64,000 bases of DNA from Tepidibacter sp. (GCF_025210165.1 NZ_JAOASI010000039.1:92868-156867), one strand, 5' to 3'; shown: positions 36,702 through 46,735, numbered from the stretch's first letter. The notes: a model not told the origin generated them from the sequence alone. Made by a program: numbers and translations.

Positions 36702-37955
36702 ATGTTTTTTTACAAATTTGATGATAAAGTACTATTTTCAAACTTTAATTACGACTTAGATGAAATATCCGAAACTGAAGCAATGAATAACGAAGATACT
36801 ATATATTTTTTAACTAAATTAAATCCATTAAATTCAAGAAAAATGTTTTGTATTTCACACCCAACTCTACTTTATTTAGAAGAAGAGAATATAAATTTAA
36901 TAAATATATGTGATGACTTTGAATGTAATACACCTTTATGGATAATGGATAAAATAAACGATAGAAAAGTTATGGGTATAAATACAAATTACCCCAACTG
37001 GAAAGAATCAATAAATTTTACTTTGCCTAAATCATGGAGAGTCAATATAGTAGGTCTTGGAGATGTAGGCTCTACTCTTTTAATAGGTCTTAAACTTTTA
37101 GGTGGAAGTATTATAGATTCAATAGGTCTATATGGATTAAATAAACCTAATCTTCAAAGACTAGAATATGAGATGAATCAAATAGCAGATCCATTTTCTA
37201 GTGATCCTATGCCACAAGTAAGTATAGTAGAAGAAGATAAATTATTCGACTGTGATATGTTCGTATTTTGTGCATCAAAAGGAATACCTCCTATAGGATC
37301 GAATGTATCAGATGTTAGAATGATTCAATTTGAAGAAAATGCAAAAATAGTTAGTCATTACGCAAGAAAAGCTCGTAATTCTAATTTTAAAGGAATATTT
37401 TCAGTAGTATCAGATCCTGTAGATCTACTTTGCAAGGTTTCATTTATATCTAGTAATAAAGATGAAAATGGAAATTTAGATTTTCTTGGCCTAAGCTCAG
37501 ACCAAATCAGAGGATATGGTCTTGGGGTTATGAATGCTAGAGCCATATATTACTCTAAAAAAGATTCTAATACTAAGAATTATATAAATGAAGGAAGAGC
37601 ATTTGGCCCTCATGGAAAAGATCTTATAATAGCTAATAGTATAAATAATTATGATGAATACTTATCTCTAAATCTAACTAATAAGGCTATCAATGCTAAT
37701 ATAGATGTCAGAAATACTGGTTTCAAACCATACATTGCCCCAGCCTTATCTTCAGGTGCTCTATCACTTATAAATACTATGAAGGGAAATTGGAACTATA
37801 GTTCAACTTATACGGGGAATATATTTATGGGTGCTAAAAATAGATTAACACAGTCTGGAATGGAAATAGAAATGTTGCATCTTCCAGAACAATTATTAAA
37901 TAGAATAAACGATACCTATAGAGATTTAAATAATATAGACTGCTTTACATTCTAA
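36702..37955 (+). CDS. Lactate/malate dehydrogenase-like Rossmann protein of unknown substrate
   Basis: 417 aa. After a ~110-residue unique N-terminus comes a dinucleotide-binding fold (WRVNIVGLGDVGSTLLIGLK), DMFVFCASKGIPP, then FSVVSDPVDLLCKVSFIS, where LDH/MDH have VSNPVD, and AFGPHGKDLIIA at the place of the GxHG active-site loop. This supports an NAD(P)-dependent hydroxy-acid dehydrogenase fold, but standard catalytic Arg/Asp residues are not clearly present and the substrate is unknown. GGAGATG precedes the ATG; it is 16 bp downstream of the giant fusion gene and 24 bp from the next gene, i.e. one operon. Confidence 0.65.
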   Translation: MFFYKFDDKVLFSNFNYDLDEISETEAMNNEDTIYFLTKLNPLNSRKMFCISHPTLLYLEEENINLINICDDFECNTPLWIMDKINDRKVMGINTNYPNWKESINFTLPKSWRVNIVGLGDVGSTLLIGLKLLGGSIIDSIGLYGLNKPNLQRLEYEMNQIADPFSSDPMPQVSIVEEDKLFDCDMFVFCASKGIPPIGSNVSDVRMIQFEENAKIVSHYARKARNSNFKGIFSVVSDPVDLLCKVSFISSNKDENGNLDFLGLSSDQIRGYGLGVMNARAIYYSKKDSNTKNYINEGRAFGPHGKDLIIANSINNYDEYLSLNLTNKAINANIDVRNTGFKPYIAPALSSGALSLINTMKGNWNYSSTYTGNIFMGAKNRLTQSGMEIEMLHLPEQLLNRINDTYRDLNNIDCFTF

Positions 37956-37979
37956 TATTTAATCAAGGGAAGTGTTACT

Positions 37980-39026
37980 ATGGATACTCTTTATATTGTA
38001 ATGCCAAGTGCATCACAAGAATTTAAATCATTTATAAATAGATTAACTGAAGATTTGAATACTATATTTATTGAAGAAGATTCGAACCTACCAGATTTTA
38101 AAAATAAGAAAATATTATTTGCATTAGAGCTTGATGATTGTGGATTTAACAACACTTTATTTTCTATAATATCTAAACTGTATAAAAGAGGAAAAGACTC
38201 TTTAAGTAATTCAAGTGCAATATTAATAGTTCAAAGTCCAAATGAATTATATACAAAGAGTTTATCTCAGAATATAATATTTTTACTAAATCAAATAGGG
38301 TGTTCGTTCATTGGACACCCGTTGGTTGAAGCTACTAAAGATTTGAATAATTTTACTACATGGAAGAAAAAATTAGACCTTGAACTTGATAATATATATT
38401 TTCACTTATCTAAAAAATTAATTAAAAATTTTATGAAAAAGCACTATGAAGCTATAGAAAAGCCTAATATACTAGCACTTCACTCAAGCTCTTATAAAAC
38501 TTCTAATACATTGATGCTTTGGAATATGGTAAAAAAAAATCTAAACAACTGTACTATAAACGAGTTTCACGTTGAAAATGGAACAATAACCGATTGCAAA
38601 GGATGTTCTTATATAGCGTGTAAGCACTATAGCGAAAACGATAGTTGCTTTTATGGAGGAGCTATAACTAAGGAGCTACTGCCTAGTATAAAAAAAGCTG
38701 ATTGTATAATATGGATATGTCCAAACTATAACGATGCTATATCTGCTAAAATTATGGCTGTTATAAATAGGCTTACAGTTCTTTATAGAAAAATAAAATT
38801 TTACGATAAAAGCATATTTTCTATAATAGTTTCTGGCAATTCAGGAAGTGACTCGGTGGCAAAGCAGTTAATAGGAGCTTTGAATATAAATAAAGGTTTT
38901 CATATACCACCTAATTTTTGTTTAATGGCAACTGCTAATGATCCAAAGAGTATATTAAATGTAGATGATATAGATTTAAAGGCAAAAGAATTTGCAGATC
39001 ATATTATGAATAATATAAAAAAATAA
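37980..39026 (+). CDS. Flavodoxin-like NAD(P)H:FMN oxidoreductase with extra N-terminal domain
   Basis: 348 aa. Residues ~155-345 match the NADPH-dependent FMN reductase fold: ILALHSSSYKTSNTLML (FMN phosphate loop), DCKGCSYIACKHYSEND with further Cys (CxxCxxxC...C), DCIIWICPNYNDAISAKI, IIVSGNSGSD. The first ~150 residues are an unrecognised alpha/beta domain (LYIVMPSASQEFKSF, IGCSFIGHP). Reductive chemistry with FMN is likely. Last gene of the operon; GGGAAGTG precedes the ATG. A ~200-bp hairpin element follows and may end the transcript. Confidence 0.7.
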   Translation: MDTLYIVMPSASQEFKSFINRLTEDLNTIFIEEDSNLPDFKNKKILFALELDDCGFNNTLFSIISKLYKRGKDSLSNSSAILIVQSPNELYTKSLSQNIIFLLNQIGCSFIGHPLVEATKDLNNFTTWKKKLDLELDNIYFHLSKKLIKNFMKKHYEAIEKPNILALHSSSYKTSNTLMLWNMVKKNLNNCTINEFHVENGTITDCKGCSYIACKHYSENDSCFYGGAITKELLPSIKKADCIIWICPNYNDAISAKIMAVINRLTVLYRKIKFYDKSIFSIIVSGNSGSDSVAKQLIGALNINKGFHIPPNFCLMATANDPKSILNVDDIDLKAKEFADHIMNNIKK

Positions 39027-39047
39027 TTCCTGAATAGGAGGTATCAA

Positions 39048-39245
39048 AAAACTCCCTATAAAAATACCACGAATATAACGATATTTTGAATATAACTAAG
39101 GCTCTATCTTATTAATAATCCTAAAATTTACGAACTCCCTACGGTCAAACACGCAAATTTCTTAACGGATTATCAAACGATACAGCCTAAGTTATATTAG
39201 TCAAAATATCTAAAAATATTCGCTAACATTTTTATATGCAGTTTT
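39048..39245. repeat. ~200-bp hairpin element, copy 2
   Basis: Folds over its whole length: AAAACT/AGTTTT, ATAAAAAT/ATTTTTAT, GAATAT/ATATTC, GATATTTTG/CAAAATATC, ATATAACTAAGGCT with AGCCTAAGTTATAT, and inner AAATTTGCG/CGTAAATTT (minus strand). The apical 47 nt match copy 1 (12215-12261) at 34 positions with no gap, in inverse orientation. Like copy 1 it sits between convergent genes. Confidence 0.65.
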
Positions 39246-39283
39246 AATATAATGAAGCTTACTGAAATATCAGATACTTTTGG

Positions 39284-40318
39284 TTAATTTTTATAAGTAA
39301 ATTCCTCATTTGTAAGTTCAAAACTATCTTTTAGTCCAGATGTTGTATAAACTTCTTTATCCTTAGTTACAAATATTGCTTCTACTTTATCTAGTGATTC
39401 TATAAGCTCTATACCCTCCTCAAGTCCTATTAAATAAACACTAGTAGATAAAGCATCTGCATCTATTCCACTCTCTGTTATTATACTTGTACTTATAAGT
39501 CCTTTATTAGCAGGATATCCACTTGTAGCATCTAATATATGATGATATCTTTTCCCATCTTGCTCGAAATATCTCTCATAATTTCCAGATGTAACTATTG
39601 ATTTATCTTCTACACTTACAATTCCAATATATTGACCTCTAGGTTGTAGCGGATTTTGTATTCCTATTCTCCATTTTGAAGCATCTAATTTAGCCTTGTA
39701 TGCCATTACATTTCCACCTAAATTGACGAATGCAGATTTTATATCATTTTGTATAAAAACTTTCTTTATTTCATCTCCAACATAACCTTTTGCTATAGCC
39801 CCAAGATCTATACCCTGATTTTCTCTTTTTAAGTATATAGTCTTTTTAGCTTCGTCTAATACAGCATCCTTATAGTCTATATTCCTTATAACACCCTCTA
39901 TCTCACTTTGAGATGGAACTCTAGCATTTTCAGTTCCTATTCCCCAAAGATTAACTAAAGGATATACGGTAAGATTAAATTTCCCCTTTGTAATGTTGCT
40001 GTATTCAAGTGATTTTTTAGCTACATACATTGTTTCATCGCTTACTTTAATGCTTTGCTTACCTGCATTTTTATTTACAGTAGTTACTTCACTATCCTCT
40101 ATATTTACAGACAATTTTTGTTCTATATCTTTTATTCTTTTTATGCATTCATCTATAACTTTATTTGCTCTATCCTGATCTTTATCATAAACTTTAAAAT
40201 CTATTATTGTTCCAAGGGCAAACGTCTCTCTTGATACAGGAGTTATTTCTTTATTAGAACAACCTGTAATTCCAAGTATTAAGCTTATTGATAAAACCAG
40301 TAATATTATTTTTTTCAT
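39284..40318 (-). CDS. apbE: FAD:protein FMN transferase
   Basis: 344-aa lipoprotein that attaches FMN through a phosphodiester bond to Ser/Thr of partner proteins such as RnfG/NqrC, outside the membrane. Lipobox LGITGC with Cys20; flavin- and Mg-binding motifs IDLGAIAKGYVGDEIKK, AFVNLGGNVMAY, YHHILDATSGYPANKG, and ESGIDADALSTSVYLIG with the metal Asp and Thr. Length is usual. No rnf genes in the window. AAAGGAAC precedes the ATG. Confidence 0.93.
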   Translation of the reverse strand: MKKIILLVLSISLILGITGCSNKEITPVSRETFALGTIIDFKVYDKDQDRANKVIDECIKRIKDIEQKLSVNIEDSEVTTVNKNAGKQSIKVSDETMYVAKKSLEYSNITKGKFNLTVYPLVNLWGIGTENARVPSQSEIEGVIRNIDYKDAVLDEAKKTIYLKRENQGIDLGAIAKGYVGDEIKKVFIQNDIKSAFVNLGGNVMAYKAKLDASKWRIGIQNPLQPRGQYIGIVSVEDKSIVTSGNYERYFEQDGKRYHHILDATSGYPANKGLISTSIITESGIDADALSTSVYLIGLEEGIELIESLDKVEAIFVTKDKEVYTTSGLKDSFELTNEEFTYKN

Positions 40319-40522
40319 ATGTATGTTCCTTTCAAATTATATTTGTATGTTTTAAGTATGATATTAATTATCACTACCTAATTATTTATTATAATTAATT
40401 TTTTTTAATAAGTCAAAATTCGTCTACTCATGCTTAAAAATAATTGTAAGTTTAGATTTAATTTCTTATATGGTGTATAATTGTAATAATCGCACTAATA
40501 GTTTTAATAAGGAGAGATTTTC

Positions 40523-41113
40523 ATGAAAAAAATTTTTATAGATACAGAAACAACAGGCTTAAATCCTGGACAAATACTTCAGCTTACATACTGTGTATGT
40601 GATATTAATGATAAAGGTGAAGAAAAGGTTGCATATGCTAAGAATTTCTTTTTTGATGTTGATTATGTAGAACCTTCAGCTCAACAGGTTCACGGATTCA
40701 GTGTAGAAATATTAAAATCATTATCAAACGGACAAAAGTTTAAAGATGTTTATAAAGAAGTGGCAAATGACTTACAGGGAGGCATTTTTATAGCTCATAA
40801 TGTAAACTTTGATAAAAAGTTCGTAGATGCCGAATTTGGCAGACTAGGTGCAGTAGTATGGTATCCACATGAATTTTTTTGCACTATGGAATACTTTAAA
40901 CCTATAATGAATTTAAAGAATAAGAGTGGAAGAATAAAAAAACCTAGACTTGAAGAATCTATGGAATTTCTTCAAGTAAAACCAGAGAAAGTTTTAGATG
41001 GAGCTAAAAGACTTTTTAAATGTGATGATGTGAACTTTCATGACGCAAGATATGATGTTGCAGCACTTGTATCTTGTTATTATAAAGCAAAAAAACTTGG
41101 TTATAATTTGTAA
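40523..41113 (+). CDS. DnaQ-like DEDDh 3'-5' exonuclease
   Basis: 196 aa. Exo I IFIDTETTGL (Asp7, Glu9), Exo II IAHNVNFDKKFVD (Asp), and Exo III FHDARYDVAAL (His, Asp) are all intact, so the enzyme should be active on DNA or RNA. The middle region WYPHEFFCTMEYFKPIM is atypical. It is a stand-alone exonuclease, not fused to PolC. AAGGAGAG precedes the ATG. Target unknown. Confidence 0.85.
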   Translation: MKKIFIDTETTGLNPGQILQLTYCVCDINDKGEEKVAYAKNFFFDVDYVEPSAQQVHGFSVEILKSLSNGQKFKDVYKEVANDLQGGIFIAHNVNFDKKFVDAEFGRLGAVVWYPHEFFCTMEYFKPIMNLKNKSGRIKKPRLEESMEFLQVKPEKVLDGAKRLFKCDDVNFHDARYDVAALVSCYYKAKKLGYNL

Positions 41114-41149
41114 TTCGTTAATCTGTGAATTATCTTTTTAAAAAAAGAC

Positions 41150-41182
41150 ATAATATATTTGTAACACAAATTAATATATTAT
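41150..41182 (+). promoter_or_regulatory. Inverted repeat in the leader of the 63-aa protein gene
   Basis: ATAATATATT and AATATATTAT, 13 bp apart, end two bases before the ribosome site GGAGG. Possible operator or leader hairpin. Confidence 0.35.
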
Positions 41183-41196
41183 GGAGGGATTCTTAA

Positions 41197-41388
41197 ATGC
41201 AAAATAACAATGCTAAACATCACGTTCAAATGGTACAACAACAACTTCAAAGTGCTACTGACTGCTTAAATAATGCTCTTGGTACAGTAGAAAAACCACA
41301 AAACAGACAAAAAATACAAGAGACTTTAAATGCTGTTAATGGTGCTATGCAAGCTGTTAACAATACTTTAAATAATTATCAAGAATAA
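41197..41388 (+). CDS. Small Gln/Asn-rich helical protein, unknown function
   Basis: 63 aa, no Cys, no membrane segment. Amphipathic helices with heptad-like spacing (HHVQMVQQQLQSATDCLNNA apart from one Cys, then IQETLNAVNGAMQAVNNTL). TGGAGGGA precedes the ATG by 8 nt, and a strong terminator follows, so a real gene is likely. It may be a small spore- or stress-related protein, but nothing in the sequence shows this. Confidence 0.65.
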   Translation: MQNNNAKHHVQMVQQQLQSATDCLNNALGTVEKPQNRQKIQETLNAVNGAMQAVNNTLNNYQE

Positions 41389-41400
41389 TAGATTAATATA

Positions 41401-41428
41401 AAAACAGGTGAATTAATTCACCTGTTTT
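41401..41428 (+). terminator. Terminator of the 63-aa protein gene
   Basis: Perfect 28-bp palindrome (AAAACAGGTGAATT and complement) with T-run, 12 bp after the stop codon. Confidence 0.85.
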
Positions 41429-41508
41429 TCAGATTATATACAAATGAATCTTAATTTTAATTAAGACCTATCTGTACGTATAATTTTAAATTAAAAATAA
41501 TAGAATTT

Positions 41509-43500
41509 TTAAATTTTAAACTTAGCAACTGATTTATTTAGCTCTTTAGACAAATTAAATAACATTTTACTTTTTTCTGTCATTCCCTCTACTGTAGCAT
41601 ATATTTCCTCTGTTGAAGCTGCAGTTTCCTCAGTACTTGCAGTGCTTTCTTCGGCAATAGCTGCCAAGCTTTGAACTGATTCTAAAACGTTAATTCTTCC
41701 ATTTTCTATTTTATCACTTAAATTAGTAATATTATTGATTTTATCAATAGTAATTTCAATTTCATTTGATATATTATTATATTTATTTTTTGTTTCTAAA
41801 ACACTATTTATTTGATTATTTGTAGTTATATTAACTTCCTGTCCTGTTTGTGTTGCTATCTCAACATTACTAGTTAACTCTTCTAATATTTTATCTATTT
41901 CATTTGTTGATTGTGCAGATTGCTCAGCCAATTTTCTTATTTCTTCCGCTACAACCGAAAAGCCTTTTCCAGCTTCTCCAGCTCTAGCTGCCTCAATAGC
42001 TGCATTTAAGGCAAGTAGATTAGTTTGTTCTGAAACACCAGCTATTAATCTACTTGCTTGTCCAATCATTTGAACACTATCGCTAGTATTATTAATAACA
42101 TCTATAATCTTATTAATTATTTTCTTATTTTCATCTGTATTATCAGATAGCATATGAATAGTCTCAAGGCCTTCAGTAGTTAATTGCCCTATTTTACTTG
42201 ATGCAATCGATAATTCTTTAATATTTTGAGCATTATTCTCAATTATATCCCCAAGGTCTATCATATTACTGTTTACATTTTGAGTATCTTCAGCTTGATT
42301 CATAGCACCTTCAGAAATCTGAGTAATAACGCTTGTCACATTTTCTGTAGCTTTTGAAACTTCATTTAAATTTTGATCTAATACATTTGCTGACACATTA
42401 ACATTATTAGATATATCAAAGATATTTATTACAATTTGTTTTAAGCTTTGGTGCATTTCATTTAATGAATTTGTTAGTATTCCCACTTCATCTTTTGATT
42501 TAACTTGCATAGGTTGAATCTTTAAATTCCCATCAGCAATTTCATTAGCAAAATTTACAACAGCTTTAATTGGATTTACAATACTTTTTGAAAAAATAAA
42601 CACAAGTGCCATTATAATCAATAGAACAATCAACGCTATAATTACTATTGTTGTAATCATTTTGTTAATTCCACTAAATGCAGCAGATACTTCAGCAACT
42701 GCAATAATAGACCAATCACCACCTTCATTTACTCCAAATTCTGAAATGTCAGCATATCCAGCAATTACTTCTTCACCCTTATAATCCTCATACTCAATAA
42801 ACCCTGTATCATCACCTCCGAGTGCTTTATTAATATCATCATTAACTTGGGCGTCAGGTAAAATATCTAAGTTATTTACCCCTTCTTCCTGTGTATAAAT
42901 AACCTTATTTGTAGCATTTACTAAATATGCTGATTTATCTCCTATTAAATAATTGTTTACTTTATCTATTTCTTTAATGATTGAACTTAAATCAAATTCT
43001 CCTACTAGGATACCCATTACTTTTGTATTACTATCATCTGTAATAGGAGTATATATATTCATAATTATACTACCTTCTGTTGTATATGCTTCACCAACAA
43101 AAACATCACCTTGATTTGCATTTATTGCATCTTCTACAAATGATTCTCTATATTCAATTCCATCAATAGTAGACGCGATTAAGAATCCATCATTTCCATA
43201 AAAATGTAAAGCTCTAAATGAATCATCTTCTTTTACAAGCTCTTCAAAATAAGCATTTATATCTCGAGAGTTAAATCTTTCTAATACATCTGCCTGAGAC
43301 ACCATTTTTATTTTTTTTATATTTTGCTCAATATTATAGTCAATAAACTCAGCAGAGTTTTTTACTAGTAAAACTACTTCTTTTTTTAAATTTTCGTTAA
43401 ATAAATTAATATTATAAAAATATACCGTTCCCAAGATTAATGTTATAAGAATCACGATTGATGTAAACTGGAATAGAAGTAATTTTTTACCTAGTTTCAT
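41509..43500 (-). CDS. Methyl-accepting chemotaxis protein (dCache-HAMP-MCP signal)
   Basis: 663-aa receptor. N-terminal helix ([17 protein letters not shown]), extracellular double-Cache domain (residues ~35-285; [36 protein letters not shown]), second helix near 290-310 ([20 protein letters not shown]), HAMP, and a cytoplasmic signalling tip [22 protein letters not shown] 43500 is selected since AGGAGGCG lies just before it; the 45 preceding codons read as leader sequence. Ligand unknown; no che genes nearby. Confidence 0.93.
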   Translation of the reverse strand: MKLGKKLLLFQFTSIVILITLILGTVYFYNINLFNENLKKEVVLLVKNSAEFIDYNIEQNIKKIKMVSQADVLERFNSRDINAYFEELVKEDDSFRALHFYGNDGFLIASTIDGIEYRESFVEDAINANQGDVFVGEAYTTEGSIIMNIYTPITDDSNTKVMGILVGEFDLSSIIKEIDKVNNYLIGDKSAYLVNATNKVIYTQEEGVNNLDILPDAQVNDDINKALGGDDTGFIEYEDYKGEEVIAGYADISEFGVNEGGDWSIIAVAEVSAAFSGINKMITTIVIIALIVLLIIMALVFIFSKSIVNPIKAVVNFANEIADGNLKIQPMQVKSKDEVGILTNSLNEMHQSLKQIVINIFDISNNVNVSANVLDQNLNEVSKATENVTSVITQISEGAMNQAEDTQNVNSNMIDLGDIIENNAQNIKELSIASSKIGQLTTEGLETIHMLSDNTDENKKIINKIIDVINNTSDSVQMIGQASRLIAGVSEQTNLLALNAAIEAARAGEAGKGFSVVAEEIRKLAEQSAQSTNEIDKILEELTSNVEIATQTGQEVNITTNNQINSVLETKNKYNNISNEIEITIDKINNITNLSDKIENGRINVLESVQSLAAIAEESTASTEETAASTEEIYATVEGMTEKSKMLFNLSKELNKSVAKFKI

Positions 43501-43680
43501 ATTATAACGCCTCCTTAGATTTTTAAAAAATATATTATAATTACTTATATATTTATCGGTTATAATTTTTATTTTATTAATTCTATATATTATGTCTTTA
43601 AAAAGAGGTAGTAATATGTATATTGGCTTTACCAATAGATATTTTTATTTCATCTGAATTAAGTTTCACTTTATTAAAAT

Positions 43681-43809
43681 AGAATTAAACCGAAGCATTT
43701 AGGCTACCTTATAACATTGTTCATAACAGGAAGTACTTTGATATTAGGTGTTGGAGCTAAAGCAGAAAGGACATTATGGATTATTGCAGAAATAAAAAAA
43801 ACGTACTAG
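43681..43809 (+). pseudogene. Remnant of a GerAB-type germination permease (N-terminal piece)
   Basis: A 42-codon open stretch reading IKPKHLGYLITLFITGSTLI then LGVGAKAERTLW, which matches the first membrane helices of GerAB/YndE permeases (KISPRQLxxLIILFxxGSxLL, GIEAKQDAW) and of the intact gene at 54051. It has no start codon or ribosome site and ends at TAG 43807. The rest of the gene is gone. Confidence 0.55.
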
Positions 43810-43823
43810 ATTATATCTAGTAC
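43803..43823 (-). terminator. Terminator of the GNAT gene / ABC operon
   Basis: GTACTAGAT pairs with ATCTAGTAC around three bases; T-run on the minus strand, 27 bp beyond the stop codon at 43850. Confidence 0.75.
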
Positions 43824-43849
43824 ATTTTTCAATAAAATTTTTCCCCTTA

Positions 43850-44977
43850 TTATTGATAATTAAGATTAGCTGTCCATACAAAATCTAGTGGAAATATATC
43901 TTTTATAAACTTTTCAATATGGGGCTTTTCATTTAAAACTTCTTCTTTAATTTTCCCTTCAAAAAACAGTTTGTTTAAGCTATCTACATTTTCTATTACA
44001 AGTTCTTCATCCTTATACTTTATTAGATATCTATTATCTAAATCTTCAAACTCCATATTATCCAAAATCTCATTATCTAAATATTGAGAAAAATAGTTAT
44101 GTAAGTTTTTGCATAGTTTTTCATAATTTATAATTTTTATAGTTCCATGAAGATAATCTATACTCACTTCATCTGAATTTTCTATATGATTTTTACAATC
44201 TTTCACATGTACCCAGTAATCAACATAATCTAAATCATATTTATATGCAAGATAAGAAATAGTATCATTTACATAATTAGGTGCTAAATTCAACTCTATA
44301 ATTTGACCTATCTTTTTTTCTTCCTTATCTATTAATCTTATAACTATATATCCAATTAAATTATCATCCTTCTTTATTACTAGCTTTTTATATTTATAGT
44401 TTCCAAATGGTATTGTAGCAGATTTTAATAGTGTTTCAAATTGATTCTTTGTTCTAAAGTATCTTGTAGAGTTTTGATTGTACATTTGTATCATTTGATT
44501 TATATATTTTTCATTATATTCTTGTATATCTAGATTCAATTGAATATCTTTAGGAGTTATAGTATATTTGTAGAAGTTTTTAACCTTACTACACATTCTT
44601 CTTGTATACAAGCTTCTATCTCCTGATATCAATACTATATCTACACCATCATCATACATCTTCTCTTCTACTCTATCTAAGATTTTTGATGAATACCTCT
44701 TGCCCTCGTGTTCTTTATCAGTACAAACTGCTCCTATTGAAGCTGTCTTTATCTTAATTCCTTGTATAAGTATATCTTGAATTAAGTAATTTACATCAGA
44801 TACTATCTTTTTATTTTCTTTTATAACAATCATATTCTCTATATTATCTTTGTTAAGAAGTAGAGGAAATTCCTGCTGCATAGTAGGATTATACCCTCTA
44901 GATATTCTAAATACTTTATTTATAAGCTTTATAACCTCTTCAAATTCTTCTATTTTTGCACTTTCAGGCTTTATCAT
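43850..44977 (-). CDS. Eis-like GNAT acetyltransferase
   Basis: 375 aa. The N-terminal half is a GNAT domain (IKTASIGAVCTDKEHEGKRY is the acetyl-CoA-binding beta4/alpha3 segment with the variant EGKRYS loop); a second GNAT-like half and a C-terminal sterol-carrier-like segment (LIKYKDEELVIENVD) give the Eis/enhanced intracellular survival layout. ATG 44977 is preferred to GTG 44986 because AAAGGTG is the ribosome site. It is the last gene of the sugar ABC operon, 11 bp after the glycosidase, so it may modify an amino sugar; this is inference. Confidence 0.75.
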   Translation of the reverse strand: MIKPESAKIEEFEEVIKLINKVFRISRGYNPTMQQEFPLLLNKDNIENMIVIKENKKIVSDVNYLIQDILIQGIKIKTASIGAVCTDKEHEGKRYSSKILDRVEEKMYDDGVDIVLISGDRSLYTRRMCSKVKNFYKYTITPKDIQLNLDIQEYNEKYINQMIQMYNQNSTRYFRTKNQFETLLKSATIPFGNYKYKKLVIKKDDNLIGYIVIRLIDKEEKKIGQIIELNLAPNYVNDTISYLAYKYDLDYVDYWVHVKDCKNHIENSDEVSIDYLHGTIKIINYEKLCKNLHNYFSQYLDNEILDNMEFEDLDNRYLIKYKDEELVIENVDSLNKLFFEGKIKEEVLNEKPHIEKFIKDIFPLDFVWTANLNYQ

Positions 44978-44988
44978 TTTTATCACCT

Positions 44989-46722
44989 TTAAATTAAATA
45001 TTTTTTTATCATCTGATTTCTCAAATCATTATATTTATTATAATCTAGTGAATAATCCATCTTCACTTTTCGCTCAGGTAAAGATTTCATCTCTTCTTTA
45101 CTTCCTAAAAGAGTTTCTATTTGACTTAAAAGTTCATCTTTTGATATTCCTTTTTTCTCTATCTCCTTAAATATATTAAAGTCCTGAATTCCAAACAAGA
45201 AGCTCTTATATCTTATACTATGAATAGGCTTTAAATTTTTTCCAGGATATACAAAAAACATATCTCCAGCAGGCCATCTAGGGTATTTATAGCTTGCATC
45301 TTCAAAAACATTACCAGGCCATATACCATATGCCCATCTTAAAAATCCATCCACATCAAAATAATAAGTAAACCATCCCTTAAGTCTACTTTCTATTAAA
45401 TGTGATTTTAGAAATATATTAAGTTTTTCTGGGAAACAGCATGAATACCAAGTTAAAATTCCATCTCTTCTTTTAACCTCTTTTTTTAGCTTTTTTATAG
45501 AATCCATATTATTCAATATCTCACAAGTACTAAGAGATAGCGATTCTATATTATCTCCATGCTTGTCAAAGAACCCTTGATGATGAATTGCACATTTATA
45601 CTTTATCTCATATTCTGGTATAGCAGATTGTATAAAATCAGAACACTCTTTAAATATTTGAGCATTATCAGGCTCATCACTCATAATTTTGACCTTATCC
45701 CATAATCCCTTATCTACAAGATGATTAAAAATTAATGATAAATAATCTCTTAATTCTTCTTTACTTTTTATATAATTAAAGCATCCATCTTTTTCATCAT
45801 AATATATAACTCTTAAGGCATCTTTATGTTCTTTTACAGGGTTCCCAAATAAAAAAGCATCCCAATTTCCTATTAATCCAAATAAGTTAATCTCTTGTTT
45901 TATTCCATGCTTAAAACATATGTCTATATATCTATCTAATGAAGAAAAATCACACTGTATTTTACCTTCCTTATTCTTAAATACCTTTATAATATTCATC
46001 TCAAACAAATTAGCAAAATTTTCATACACTTCAAAACATCTTTGACCAGCCCACGAATAGTCTGTAACTATAAGGTCTATAACTCTTTGGCCCAAATTAC
46101 CTAAGTCCTCAATATAATTATCTATTATTTCAAAGTGACTCTCTGAAAAATACTCTACGTCATACTCTCTTGCCCAATTGCAAGGATGTTGCCATAAATC
46201 TAAGAAAAAATCTCCTTCTTTAGCAGGCTTTAATATATAATCTATTACTTCAATTTCTATTTTTTTTTCTAATATTAATTCTTCTCTTTCATATTCCTTA
46301 GAGTAAAATGCCTTGATTTTTAATTTTATAGTTTCTTTATCATAACTTTCAGGAATTTTCCCTTCTACCCAAATCATCTGGTAATCTTTTTGTATGTATA
46401 AAGACTTTTTATCTAGTATAGGATCTGCTACTAAATTTTTCATATCATCTTTTACATATCCTAGAAAATTCATTTTAAAATGTTCTCTTAAATTTTGATC
46501 TATATCGAGTTCTAAGCGAATTTTATCTCCTAATCCTTTCCAATGAATATCATTAGTTTTTCCTAATTGACAAAAATAATGTATATCTGAATTTATAAGA
46601 ATTTGAAATCCAAACTCTTCTTGCTTTAAAACATCAATCTTTGGATTCATTTCTATTAGGTTTTCTTCTTTTCCCCTTATATGCTTTACCGATGAGTCAT
46701 ATAAATTCATATTAAAATTCAA
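44989..46722 (-). CDS. DUF4091 / GH123-like glycoside hydrolase
   Basis: 577 aa without signal peptide, so cytosolic. The C-terminal two thirds match DUF4091/GH123 (DFFLDLWQHPCNWAREYDVE, KVKIMSDEPDN with the Asp-Glu pair used in substrate-assisted catalysis by GH123 beta-N-acetylgalactosaminidases, WYSCCFPEKLNIFLKS, DGFLRWAYGIWPGNVFEDAS). The N-terminal third is beta-rich. Start TTG 46722, because AGGGAG is 8 nt upstream. Placed after the permease genes of an ABC importer, it probably cleaves an imported amino-sugar oligosaccharide. Confidence 0.8.
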   Translation of the reverse strand: MNFNMNLYDSSVKHIRGKEENLIEMNPKIDVLKQEEFGFQILINSDIHYFCQLGKTNDIHWKGLGDKIRLELDIDQNLREHFKMNFLGYVKDDMKNLVADPILDKKSLYIQKDYQMIWVEGKIPESYDKETIKLKIKAFYSKEYEREELILEKKIEIEVIDYILKPAKEGDFFLDLWQHPCNWAREYDVEYFSESHFEIIDNYIEDLGNLGQRVIDLIVTDYSWAGQRCFEVYENFANLFEMNIIKVFKNKEGKIQCDFSSLDRYIDICFKHGIKQEINLFGLIGNWDAFLFGNPVKEHKDALRVIYYDEKDGCFNYIKSKEELRDYLSLIFNHLVDKGLWDKVKIMSDEPDNAQIFKECSDFIQSAIPEYEIKYKCAIHHQGFFDKHGDNIESLSLSTCEILNNMDSIKKLKKEVKRRDGILTWYSCCFPEKLNIFLKSHLIESRLKGWFTYYFDVDGFLRWAYGIWPGNVFEDASYKYPRWPAGDMFFVYPGKNLKPIHSIRYKSFLFGIQDFNIFKEIEKKGISKDELLSQIETLLGSKEEMKSLPERKVKMDYSLDYNKYNDLRNQMIKKYLI

Positions 46723-46735
46723 GCTAATCACTCCC

